Positions 36,589 through 47,740 of a DNA stretch of 64,000 nt are shown here, piece after piece. The position numbers and the translations under genes were made by a program. This DNA comes from Casuarius casuarius. Taxonomy: Eukaryota; Chordata; Aves; Casuariiformes; Casuariidae. The DNA is taken from positions 1,362,016-1,426,015 of the forward strand of contig PTFA01000017.1 of the NCBI GenBank assembly GCA_003342895.1. Reading direction: 5' to 3'. The stretch's first letter is position 1. Each line of letters begins with the position of its first letter. A model generated the notes under the pieces. That model saw nothing but the letters and a program-made list of their open reading frames with translations. It ran no database searches and was not told the origin of the DNA.

Positions 36589-36601
36589 GCCATCTTGTGG
36601 C
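36589..36601 (-). promoter_or_regulatory. CTCF-like motif (minus orientation)
   Basis: On the minus strand the bases read GCCACAAGATGGC, matching the CTCF core CCACNAGATGGC without mismatch. It points back toward the CpG island and faces the plus-oriented motifs at 27976 and 31916. Confidence 0.45.
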
Positions 36602-39464
36602 TGTTTTACCTATAATGGACTGAAAATGTGAATAATACAAATGTGATTTTCTTGAGTTTTTTAATCTGTCACAACCATAATCATTTAAGAAATGTGAGAT
36701 AGGTCGATCACAAGTGGATGATGTTTATCTAGGCCTTTCTGAAACTTCACTCTGACACAGTACTATTCCATCAAGCCTTTTTTCCTGTATACGTGCAGTT
36801 TTTCTTTAACATTACCCTGTATATTGCCAAGCTTAAGTCACTCATTCTCATTTCTTCTTTTATATCTAGTGAAATTTAGTTCTCTGACATTATCAGGTTT
36901 ATCTCCAGAGTATACACATATAGTGAACATCTGCACAGAGCACATCCCAGCACTTTGTATATTTAAAATGAAATACAGGGATATGTTCTCTTGGATTATC
37001 ATTAACACCATTTAGTCTCCTATGGTACCATCCATATAAAACTAAATTTATCTGACAACACCCTGATTCAGGAAGAGATCTCCACTCAGTAATATACATG
37101 AGCCCAAGACATGTTTTCCCGAAGAGGAGTAGACTTGGGCAGGCATTTAAATGCTTTCCTGGTTAATGCCTATAAAGAGATCTGTGTCGATTATGAAACT
37201 GTTCTACTTCGGTGACAGTGAGAAGAATAAATCACAAAGTGACTCTTAGTGATTTCATCACTGCTTTGATCATGTTCTCTCTCATATAGATGTAAATCAG
37301 ACCTAACAAAATCATGAGAAAATCAGAGGAAGTAAATGAAGCTACCTTGGTAGGAGATAAGCATAAAGACAGGAAGAATCAGTCTCAGTTACCACCTAAC
37401 AATCACCTTAGAAAATCTTATAGATTTTAAAGCTTTTCACTCTCAATTTTGTATTTTCTGAATTTGAATGTTCAGTATTTAAGAAACAATAATCTGACAA
37501 GAGTTGTTGTTCTTGCCCAAGGTAGGTATTGGCAATACAATATAGTCTGTTATATTATGCTAGGATTATAAGTGAACTCATATTATTTTGACTACTAGGC
37601 TTTCCTTAGTCTGTAAAAATTAATGGATAAATTTACTTGACCAAACATTGCTCCATTCACCTTCTCTCTCCCCCCTACATAGGCACACAACTTATATCAA
37701 AGGCTAAAAAGCTGTATATCAGTGAGTCAATGAGGGAATAAGGACCATGACTGAAAATTCTTGATTTTCTGACCTTGCCCATTGCTAAATGAAGACTGTT
37801 TTCAACTTGTCTGTGACACCCCCACCTGACCTGCTGATACTGAAGATGACTGAAGCAGCTTCCCTGTAAGAAAGCTGTGTACATTTGCACACATTCAGTG
37901 TTTGTGTGGGGATTTCTGGAAAAATCTTGGCAGCTCTCCCTTTCCTGTGGTCAGCTCCGTGGCTGTGGTCAACATCTACATAGTAGAGCATGACCCAGGC
38001 ACAAACTGTTGTTTCCCCTTGCTAATCTTTGACATCAGTATGTACTTCTTAGAGCAGCTCTTTCACAGCCCAGCAGCTCCAGCACACAAAGCTCATGCAT
38101 AGTGAAAGTCATCCAGAAGAACACTATAAGTCTTCACAGGAAGCAGAGATGAATCACTTCCTCTTTATAGTCCTCCGTTCCCCAAACTGCTTTTATGTGA
38201 GATTCAGACTGAAAGATAATCACATCTTGCATTTTCTGGGAAGCAGAGAAAAAGTGTGGAACAGATTTCCAGCTATGGTTTCTCATTCAGCTGTGTTGTT
38301 TACAGCAGTCCCTGTCTTCCTTCCTCTTTTCCTCCTCTTCCTCTCTGTTGTGCAACCGCAAGCATTTGTGCTCTGAACTTGAACAGATCTGTCTGAAAAG
38401 TAACCTGGCAAAATGAACTGGCTGTTTTCAGTCATACGAGATCCCTGATCCAGTCCACTGCTCATCTGCAAGAGCAGCAGAAGAGGTAATGCTGGAACGA
38501 GCAGCTGTGGGAAGAGTGAGTGGGCAGCAGACAGAAGCTGCTCTATGTGATGGCGTGAGCACCTGAGGTGTTCATCAAACAGCTATAGAAGCATTCTTTC
38601 ATTTTCAGAAGGAGTTAAGCACTCAGAAATCTGTATCTTGGAGAGCTTGGGACAATTAGGGCCAAGTTTGTAATACAACTTGGCAATACAGAGGTAAATT
38701 TGCACAAATAGGGTTTTCAAAAGTGCCATGGCACTTGTCTCCAACTGACTTGAACATCTGAAGTATGACTGTACTTCTGTAACAATTCCCAGGGCACTAA
38801 CTGTATTTCCAAGTAGAGAATTTAGATCCTTCTGTGCTAAAAGCACAAGTCCTACAGGATTGCCAGCTTTCCCTAGATAAGCCAATAATTCAGCCAGTAC
38901 CTGTAGCAGATGCTTATATGCCCATACAGGGCACTATGTTATGCATCATCAATAACTAAATTTCATTTCCAGCATTTTAAATGAGATTGGAAGGGGAGGT
39001 GAAGCATTCACTGGACTGAATGAACCATTGTGTTTTCCAGGTGCACTGCTGTCTACATTAACAAGACTGTTAAAATCTTACAGGCAACAATTATTTCAGA
39101 CTGATGCACATTCATACCAGTGTACTCATACATAGGACTACAGCATAGCATAGAAACACATAAGCTGATTTCAGGTGTGTTAATTTGAGTATCAGAAGTG
39201 CCCTAGCGATGACAACAAAGAATTCAATGGGGGATTTCCTGGCTTGCTGAAAGCTGTCCAGCCATGACAAGAAGAAAATCCAAAAAGCAGAAGGACATTT
39301 TATGTACAAGAACTGTTGAATCATAAGAAGCAGAAGACAATCACAGTTTTGGGGGATTTGTGCTGGAGTTTTGGGCTTACATCAAATTGCAGGTGAGACA
39401 ACCAAAATTCACTATCCCAAGATCAAGTCTAGCAAGGCAACAGCAAAGCTTGCTGTTGCCTCTA
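36602..39464. other. Noncoding DNA, nothing recognised
   Basis: Several 60-100 aa frames on both strands lack domain signatures. Confidence 0.4.
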
Positions 39465-39860
39465 ACAGAGTGTCAGGGCTCTGAGGGACTAATAGGCCTC
39501 CCCAGCCCAGACCAGCCTCACCTGGAGCCTCCCCTACACCCTCTGGCCAGGGACTGCATTTAAGCTCAGGCTAGGCCCTTCTCCCCATGCCTGAGCTGTG
39601 CCTCAGGTGTGCCAGCCCCAGCCCCATTCTTGAAGTGCTATTTGGAGTCCCTGGATAGACCTGGTCTGTTACCTGGTCTTGCCCGACGATCACTGGAGTG
39701 TCTCCAGGGCCTGTTGCCATCACTGCTGCTCTGCTCGCCCACCCCAGTGCCGTGGGGCTGCACCCCATTGGGGCAGCTCTCAGCCCCTCACTCGCCCTCC
39801 CTTGGGGGGGGGGGGAACCCTGCTCCTTCTGCCCCTGACACACAGTTCTCTGGTGTAGTT
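39465..39860 (+). mobile_element. Possible solo LTR or other GC-rich dispersed repeat
   Basis: A sharply bounded GC-rich, CpG-poor block in AT-rich DNA. It begins near TGTCAGGGCTCTGAGGG, has a TTTAAG box at about 39560 that could serve as a promoter, pyrimidine-rich middle segments (CATCACTGCTGCTCTGC) and a 13-G run near 39804-39816. The overall look resembles avian endogenous-retrovirus LTRs, but I could not fix both TG/CA ends, find a polyadenylation signal, or identify a target-site duplication. Plus and minus frames of 104 and 156 aa cross it, as expected from low stop-codon frequency. Confidence 0.35.
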
Positions 39861-40716
39861 GAGGAAAAGTTCCTCGTTTCTCAACATTTTCTGGACGTGT
39901 TACTACTATATGTAAGGCTATAATGATAAAATGGTCGCGTAAGAAATGCAGATTTGCTTGCAGTACCCTGGAAGACAGGAACTGACAACATGCTAATCCC
40001 CACAAAGATTTTGCAGTAAAATATTGATGTGTCACTTTCATTCCCTTTATATTCCGTGTTCTTCATCCCACCAGCCCTCACTAAATGATGGATGGACTCT
40101 CAGTTCCTGCTCTGATGATGTTTGTGATGGCCCTAGCTGCAGCGCAGAAGCAAGACTCCATAAGTGCCTGTCACTTTTCTTAGATCAGGCTTGCAAAAGA
40201 AAAGATGTTACCTCATAACTGAACAAGACAAAACTACTGTGTTATGAGGGCTTAACTGTCATTCACAGAGAGTAGTGGAATTCCACTGGCATACCAAAAA
40301 CAGAACTGGAAAATAAAAGGATTGCTTCTTCTAGAAACGGCACTTATTGTTGCTGGAATGCCATGTTTCTCACATATCACGAACTGCCAAGCCAAATCTG
40401 CCCTGCTTTGAAATGAATGAATTTATAAATTCAAATGGTTTAAATCCAGTTCTGAAAATCTCATGAGGAATCTTAGTATTCCAGGTGGCTGGCTGTGTCA
40501 AGAAGAAAAAAAATCTGAAAAGATTTGGAATTAGAATCAAGTAAACAGGGTCATAGGGACTAGGTAATCCAGCATGACACCTATCCTTCCTCTGCCTACT
40601 GTCAAGGGAGGGAGGCAGGGGAGGGATAGCAAGCTGTTGTGGGAGGATGGTAACCACTGGAGTCTGAAGCTGTGATTGAGTGGACTGATGGATTTCAATT
40701 AAGTATCAGGATGCAT
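39861..40716. other. Noncoding DNA, nothing recognised
   Basis: No supported feature. Confidence 0.4.
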
Positions 40717-40751
40717 CCCCCCCCCCCCCTTTTTTTTTAAAAAAAAAAAAA
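40717..40751. repeat. C13-T9-A13 homopolymer triplet
   Basis: C at 40717-40729, T at 40730-40738, A at 40739-40751. T9/A13 can fold back on itself. Prone to sequencing and length error. Confidence 0.9.
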
Positions 40752-42229
40752 CTTTGCTTTTCAAAGCAGAACAACTCTTTGGGTCCAATTCCAAGCCTCA
40801 ATGAAAATTTCCATCAATTCAGTAGACTCAGTATGTCACTTTTTAAATGACAGTATTCATTTCAGAAGAAAGCAACCGGTAAAAATACTTTTTGACACCT
40901 TTGTAATGTCACAACTTTTCTTCGTCACATTGCAATGCAGCTGCCTATGTCCGTTTTGTTTTAGCAAAATAAACTGATCTCCTGAATGGAGTAAGAAGAG
41001 GTTAAAGCTTAATTCCAGCTCTGCATACTGATACCAGGCAAAGAAAAATCTATCGCTCTGTCACTGTCTAGTCAAACATGTAAACAAAGGAAGAATTAAG
41101 ATGCCTTAATTAATTTGATAATTAAATTGCCTTTATTACATTATTAAGATGTAAAGAATGTTTGTGGAATAAGAAACTCTTAAAACCCAGTTAGGTCTGT
41201 TGTTTCTCCACTGTCTCCTTCCACAAGTAGAGAGAAAAGTTACAATTATGACTTAAATCAGCTTAAGCTACTATGGATTCACATCCTCAGCATCCAAACA
41301 AAACCTGCTCTGCTCTCCTCAGATTTCTAGTGTTTCTTACACTAGTTTTCAACAAACCCAATTGCCAGAAAAGGAGTAAGTCTGAGTCTGATATATTTAT
41401 TTTGGCCTTTAAATGTCCAGAGCCATACACAGTGACTGTGGGAAGGGAGAGGAAAGAAAGTCGGTCTTGCAATTCTCAGAATGCAATCATCCAGTTGTTT
41501 TGAATTACACGACCAGTAATTGCTAAGAACTCTTGGTGGTCAAGGTATAGTCTGTTTCAACCAAGCCCAGTGCTTTTGATATGATTCTTCAAGCAGGGCA
41601 GCTTTGCCCAGAATATATTTCAACTAAACTAAAGATCTCTTCCTTCACAATAATGACAAATCAGAAAGAACAAAAAGTTATGTCTGTTCTCTCAGTTCTA
41701 ATAGCTTTTCCCAGGGGCAGAAATTTACGTTGTTATATTTGGGTGGCCTCTCAGGGCAAGCCTCTGCCATGCTTTATGCCAGACTTATGTCCAAAGAGAT
41801 CAACTATGCAACAGCCATCTACTCAACTCAGACCTGGTACAGACCTTCTCTATGATGCCAGGCCCTTTCTACACCTAGCAGCACAAACTGCCACAGACTA
41901 AATGCCAGTGCAGCCCAGAACATGGGTCCAACAGCAATCATTAGCCAGTAGTTCAGGAAAGTATATAAGAAAGAGAAGTATACAGTGATATAACAGAAGT
42001 ATGCAGTGATAAAACAAATGCCATTTTCCAGCAGTTAGCTATTCAGAAACTTATTACTCAGGAATTTGTACCAGATCATAATGTTTAATACCCCTAGATA
42101 GATGAATTTGATTTCATCTAATATCTGCTTTTTTTATGCATTTGGCTTCCTTTATCAATGAGTGCTATGATTTAATTTTCTATCATGTGAAAAGGTGCTT
42201 CCTTTTGTTCACTTTAAACCTGCTGTTGA
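40752..42229. other. Noncoding DNA; possible conserved block near 41.08-41.20 kb
   Basis: Around 41080-41200 a TGTAAACA forkhead-type word and several TTAATTAA/ATAATTAAA words occur together without repeat character. No gene is seen. Confidence 0.3.
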
Positions 42230-42541
42230 TGATTTTATAGGGTGTCCCTTCAACCTCAGAGGACAAAGAACTGTATGTAACCATACCAGGACAAGAGGCA
42301 ATGGGCTCAGACTGAAACACAGAAAGTTCAGTCTGAATACAGGAAAAAGCTTTTTTACTGTGAGGACTGGGCACTGGAACAGGTTGCCCAGAGAGGTTGT
42401 GGAGTCTCCATCCTTGGAGACATATAAAAGCCATTGGGACGCAGTCCTGGGCAACCTGCTCTAGGTGACCCTGCTTGAGCAGGGGGGTTGGACTAGACCA
42501 TCTTGAGAGGTCCCTTCAATCATTCCATGATTTTATGATAC
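42230..42541 (+). mobile_element. CR1 LINE copy 4, 3' end only
   Basis: About 310 bp of CR1, plus strand. The open plus frame ending at 42464 encodes the RT C terminus (TRGNGLRLKHRKFSLN, FFTV, HWNRLPREVVESPSLE). The 3' end at about 42515-42541 shows the 8-bp tail units ATTCCATG and ATTTTATG. Everything 5' of the C terminus is missing. It is the only young CR1 here on the plus strand. Confidence 0.95.
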
Positions 42542-42599
42542 CCTATTTACCTAAACCATTTATAATTGTATAGTTTTTAATCATATTACAGCCATTTTA

Positions 42600-43170
42600 T
42601 TATCTCAGACATCTCTTACAGGCCGAAGACCTGAAGCCTGTCTTGCTATTCTGTATCTTTTGATTATCTTGCAGACCTTCTCTATCTCTAGTTTTCCTAT
42701 TCCCACGTTGAGGCTACAGGGGAAGAATTGTTCACAGCATTTGAGCTGTGGGAGCACCATGAATTTATGCAGTAGCATAACATTTTCTGGTTTTACTCCA
42801 TTCCTTTCTCAGTAATTCCTAATGTTTCATATGCTCTTTTGACCTCCCCTGCACCCTGAGCTGATGTTTCCAAATATCTATCCACAGTCACTCCAAAATC
42901 TATTTCCTGAATGGTAATAGCTAATTTAGAGGCGTTATCATGTATGAATAGTTTGAGTTACTTTTATTCCATTTGCATTATTTTGCACTTATGAGCATTA
43001 ATTATCATCTATCATTTTATTATCCAGTTACTCAGTATTATGAGATTCCACTACAGCTCTTTGCAGTCAGCTTCAGATTAGACTATTCTGAGTAATTTGG
43101 TATCAGATGCAAATTTCTCACTACACTGTTTAACACCCTTTTTTCCAGCTTTTTATTCTATTCTTTCTTA
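42600..43170 (-). mobile_element. Ancient CR1-type LINE, minus strand
   Basis: The plus strand reads as the antisense of an old amniote CR1 RT. Landmarks in order: TATCTCTAG (about 42685), the GAGCTGTGGGAGCACCATG block (about 42743), TTATGCAGTAGCATAACATT, CCTAATGTTTCATATGC, a run through CACAGTCACTCCAAAATCTATTTCCTGAATGG, and TTGGTATCAGATGCAAATTT (about 43097-43116). The last is the reverse complement of KFAxDTK, where the second position of the catalytic DD pair's first codon is mutated. The element is 5'-truncated or unrecognisable past about 43170. It predates CR1 copies 1-4 by its divergence. Confidence 0.8.
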
Positions 43171-45773
43171 CATAGATTTCTCCGGAACATGGCCATCAGC
43201 CCCTTCCCAGTCCTCTGTATACTTCCTCCTCAGAACACCATGAAAAAGATATTCCTGAATCTCCCATTCAGCTAGCATCCCTACAACAGTTTGTCTGTGT
43301 GGGATTCGTTTCACCTAACTTTAGATGGTGACATCTATTTCTGAGCCGTGTTCTCTCTATAATCAAATAGAGAGGAAATAGGCTGTGCTACAGTGGAAAT
43401 GATCCAACTTTAATGTAAATGTCTAAAATGCATTGGATGATTCATGTGCTAAAAGTGTTTATTTCTTCTCATTGACTCAAAGGGAGTCTACAGTGAGTGG
43501 AAGAGATATAGATTATCTACGTCAGAGACATAATAAATTACGTGAGAAGAATCTTGTCTTTCCCCCGCAGATCTCAGTAGATTGCAATCACATAATTTTT
43601 CTGGTGAACTAAAAATCCAAGAATCACATTCTTTAAACACCTCAGACTTGGAGCAGGGAAGGACTAGGCTCAGCAAAAGTCTACGGAGTAACATCTTCAG
43701 TATTTCCCACAGAAGGAAAATACAGCTTCCTTTTGCACTGTAGATAACAGCAAGTGGCCCGAGTGTAGCCCGGATTAGGTCCAGCCATCCTCAGCCTTCT
43801 TAGAAGAGAGTCAACATAAGCATTCATGGATGATATTATATTTCACACACCTTGTCCCTCATTCCTGCACTACTTTAGCTCCAGAATACTGTAGTGCTAC
43901 CCCAGTTAATCTCACAAAATTTTGGCAGGATTTGTCCTCCTTTTGAAAGATTTCTTTGCACTCTCAGTGATCTTCCCATTTCCTTGCATCATTTCTATAG
44001 CATCATGTCTTCCACAAAAAGAAGAAGCTTAATGGATATAGGTACTTCAGGTTCCCATTCCTATCTTACTCACCATCGTTTCCATCCCAAATCACACTTC
44101 ACAGCAATCAAGAGTCATGCCTGGCAGGAGTTTATTCACTTAGAGCTTTCAGACTGTTCCCTCCGTAAGTAAAAGCTACATAAAAGCTACATTTCTAAAA
44201 AAAAAAAAAAACAGAAACAAAAACAAAAAAAACTGTGTTCTCACAACAGTCCACTGAGGTAGCTAATATGATCTTGAGACACTTGGCTGTAAAGTTTCCT
44301 CTGAGATCTGTTTTACAGCCAATAATATATAGGGAGAGTGCTGCACTCGAGACATACAAAAATATTCTAAAATCTAATTCATTTTCCCTTATGCAATATT
44401 CACCAGGACATAAGTACCTAGGGAGCAGCTTGTTCTAAAGCTTCAAAATCCTACTGCAAATTAATATGCACTGGTTAGTACCCTTAAGCAACTGAACTAT
44501 TCTGAAAACATAGCTTATAAAAATACTTTTTTGTCTCTCAAGGAAATATTCAGAAAACAACCTGTAAAAAGTCTCTTTTTTATTCCTTTTATCTCCAATC
44601 AGTCTTCAAAGCAACCTTCTCACCCTAGCTTGGTTCAAAAACCATCTGACATAGGAGTAATGAAGCAATAAAATCAGATTATAGTATTACTGCTTACATC
44701 ACAGGAAATGTCAATGTACAAGAATTGGTTAGAGCAAAAATACGTACTTTTCCAAGGTCCAGATTAACCCTCTTCACTAGAGCTTCACCCTGGAAGGCCA
44801 GTGTCCTTTCTAGAGAGAAACCACCTGGGTGCAGTGTTTGGCCTGCAACTCTTGATCCGGGAATGGTGAGTAATGCCAGCCCAAAAAATGACAAAGGAAA
44901 GCAGTTATACTCATAAAAGAAAGCTTAAATAAAGAAAGAAGACATCAAAGGAGATTTTAAGAATATTCAAGGAACATTCTAAAATGAAAAGACAGAAAAT
45001 CATTAATCTAATTTTCATTATTAATTGTTAATCTAGCTGTTAACAAAAACATCCAGTACATTTTTTCCACCTGAATAATGGGAGAGATTTAGCTAAGACC
45101 CTCATACAGTCCCAGCATCTACCAGTGCTGGGGAATAGAAAACACTACAGTTCACTGTAAAGCTCTGCCAAATGACAGGTAACTAAAACCCTAAGAAACC
45201 AGGATGGGGACATGGAAATTAATCAGATGTAATAAGATATATAAAAAAAGATCAGGTGATTGCAATAATTTACTGTTATAACATGACGATGGTATTCATC
45301 TGTGCCCAGTGGTATACTGCAGGTGTCCCTAGCTGAGTGCTCACCTCTGGCTTCCTTTACAGTCAGGTGAATTATAATTCATCTCATCCTAAAGTAGACC
45401 GCTAAATTAGGACCCAGTTGTGGAAACACCACCTCCAGAACACTGTCCCTGAATATCCTCTGATCCCTGGATTCCTACAGCCATTTTTACTTACAAGTTT
45501 TCTAGCTATTATTGAATTAACAAATGATGTGTCCCAAGAGCCCCATTATTTATCTGCTCCTTTAGAAAACCTCACTGAACTGTAGTCTTCTGTGACTGCT
45601 TAGGACCTGTACAAGCCTTCATGAAGTACTCTTAAGCTTGTTTGGAATTGATTCTTCTGTGACACACTGAGAAGTTGCTCATAGGGCTTCTTCTCCCCCT
45701 GTAATTATTTGTTTTCTGAGGAATTTAACAGAATTGTAGTTATAAACTTGTAATGTGATATCCTATATATGTA
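43171..45773. other. AT-rich noncoding DNA
   Basis: No supported gene. An A-rich low-complexity tract lies at about 44196-44231. Confidence 0.4.
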
Positions 45774-46163
45774 TTATGTAATATATATTACGAAAAGTTT
45801 CTCTCGTTGCATGGCAGTTCCAACAGTCTTTTGTTTAATTAGCCCCATAGGTAGATCATGCATGCTGTAAGTCCTAGGGGCCAGCTTGTGTGTTATGAAT
45901 GCCTCCATGACAACAGCAACACATGGCAATTGGTGATGCTGGATTTTCAGACAGTGCCATAGCACATATCCCTGTGTCACAGTAAACTGCTGTGGCAGTG
46001 TTGCTGTCCTCTCCTGTCGGTCAGCAGCTATCCTGGGCTCAGAAGGAGAACCATAAACCATCTCCCAAATTGCAGGCGGCCCTGTAAGCAGTGGGAAATC
46101 CTCAGCTAGACCCAACTGCAGCTTAGGGAGAGCAGCTATTTTTGCTGCTGCCACACATCTCAC
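45774..46163 (-). other. 130-aa open frame of unknown origin next to an LTR
   Basis: An ATG-started minus frame of 129 residues with mixed, non-repetitive composition (LPKLQLGLAEDFPLLTGPP near the N terminus, HDLPMGLIKQKTVG near the C terminus). I do not recognise a domain. It begins about 125 bp downstream, in transcriptional sense, of the LTR at 46.29-47.05 kb, where a provirus would carry its leader and gag. It may therefore be decayed internal proviral sequence, an exon, or chance. No gag, protease or polymerase motif is visible. Confidence 0.25.
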
Positions 46164-46289
46164 ACAATTGAGAATGTGCTCTGAACCACTCTCAGATCAA
46201 GAGTTGCTAACTGGAGTGGGAGGCAGGTTGCTGTCTTCCAAGTCACCCTTGTAAATCTTGCCCAGAATGCTGAGCATTGCTCTTGAAGA

Positions 46290-47052
46290 ACATCACTTCT
46301 GCGTTCTCGCGGCCCGAAAGGAGTCATTCAGGACGACCTCCCTCCCCTTAGGGCCAACGACCAAGCTCATGATACCCTTGGACTGAATTAAGGTGAAACG
46401 ACACCAGCCAACCAGTTTTAAGATTTATTAACACAAAATGGAATCAACTAACTAGACACAGCCCGCGTCACACATTTAGGGAAGAAGAGAGAAAAAGGGG
46501 AAAAGAGAAAGAGAGAAAGATATCACCACCCATGGATCCAGCGGTGTCCCGTTGGTCCTCTTCTTCTGGGAGTCTCGACGGCCGGGGGGGGGGCGCGCAG
46601 AGGGTGGAGCTCCCCTCTGGTTCTGCTGATTCTGCTCAAGTTCTTCAGTTGTCACAAGCAAACCCCCCCCCACTTTTATGCAGTCTGCAGTTTTTATAGG
46701 TTCTTGCCCCGCCTCTGGGAGGTGCTTCCTCGCTTCCCACGGAGATTAACTGCCATGCACAGTCTGCTCTCTCGGAACCTTCCAGAAACACGCTGGGGCA
46801 TCTGGGGGTCTCCTGCTCATGCGCAGATGGCAAATAAGTACATGCGGTTCGTGCCCTAGAGACGACCTTCTGCCCTTTTCGCGCCCTTTTTACCCCGTGC
46901 AGGTGCACGAGGTTGTTTACTTCGCGGACGGCTCCCGGGGGGCGCCAGCGCGGCATTGCCCCACGCGCCTTGGCAGCGGCGGCTTTGCAGCAGCGGCTTT
47001 GCAGCAGCAGCAGCAATGTTGAGACAAAACCGTATTTAGTACTGGTCCTCTA
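46290..47052 (-). mobile_element. LTR of an endogenous retrovirus-type element (solo or with decayed interior)
   Basis: Read on the minus strand the order is that of an LTR: a GC- and CpG-rich U3 (about 47052-46700), a TATA box TATAAAAA at 46698-46691, a pyrimidine-rich transcribed segment (46525-46470), a polyadenylation signal AATAAA at 46439-46434 about 250 bp after the TATA box, then a roughly 120-bp U5. The U3 also holds CTG/CTGC trinucleotide-like runs near 46985-47015. The outer ends are uncertain: TGTAGAGG at 47052 or TGTCTCAACA near 47026 are possible starts. I found no convincing target-site duplication, primer-binding site, second LTR or intact viral gene. Frames inside it (minus 46645-47016, 46476-46673) are not viral proteins I recognise. 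Confidence 0.6.
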
Positions 47053-47620
47053 CATGCGTGGATACAGTATATGGAAGGGAAGTAGGTAGCAGTCAGTCCA
47101 TGTAAGTTCATGTCCAAAAATCATATACAAAATTTTTCTGCTGTGAACATGCCCCAAGCCAAGGCACAGTTACACAGGATACAGGCACAGAATTTGCATA
47201 TGTACTCATGGTTCCTAACTCAATATCCTGCCCTTTGACTTATGTAAATACCCCAAAAAGGAATTTTCCAAGGGGAAAAAAAAAAGAAAATGATTTTACA
47301 ACTTCTAACTTTTTTGTTTCAATGAAGATAATTGAAATCTAAATCAAAGTAAAGACATGAAAAATTTATGGAAAGTTTATTTTGAGTTTTTAGTGGTTTC
47401 AATAATACTACAAAAGGAAATCTTTTTTCCTAATCACTTAGATGCTGCTTTTCATCCACAGATTGTAATAAATTTTACAGAAGTGGCTAAGTATTTCCTT
47501 CTCCATTTTGCTCACCAGGAAATGCAGGCCTGTCATTTTTAGTACTTCACTTCTGAATGCTCAGAATTAGCTACAGGAGATAAAATCTTGGCAAAGATCC
47601 CTGTAACTTCAGCAGGTCCA
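47053..47620. other. Noncoding DNA, nothing recognised
   Basis: No supported feature. Confidence 0.4.
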
Positions 47621-47740
47621 AGATTTCATCACAGGCTTGATTTTCAGGACTGGTGAATGCTCCTAACTCTGAGGGAGATCAATGGGAAGCTCAAGTGCTC
47701 AAAAAAGCAGAAAATCTGGACCTATAGGAGTCTCAGGTTA
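47621..47740. repeat. Remnant of an old amniote dispersed inverted-repeat family
   Basis: GATTTTCAG (47639-47647), a central AGATCAATGGGAAGCTC block (about 47677-47693), AGTGCTC (about 47694-47700) and CAGAAAATC (47708-47716) occur in the order of a widespread reptile/bird repeat whose arms are near reverse complements around a CAATGGGAGCT centre. Strongly decayed; limits approximate. Confidence 0.4.

Noticed and set aside
46476..47016. Minus frames of 65 and 123 aa in the LTR
   Set aside because: They lie in the promoter and leader parts of the LTR; not recognisable as proteins.
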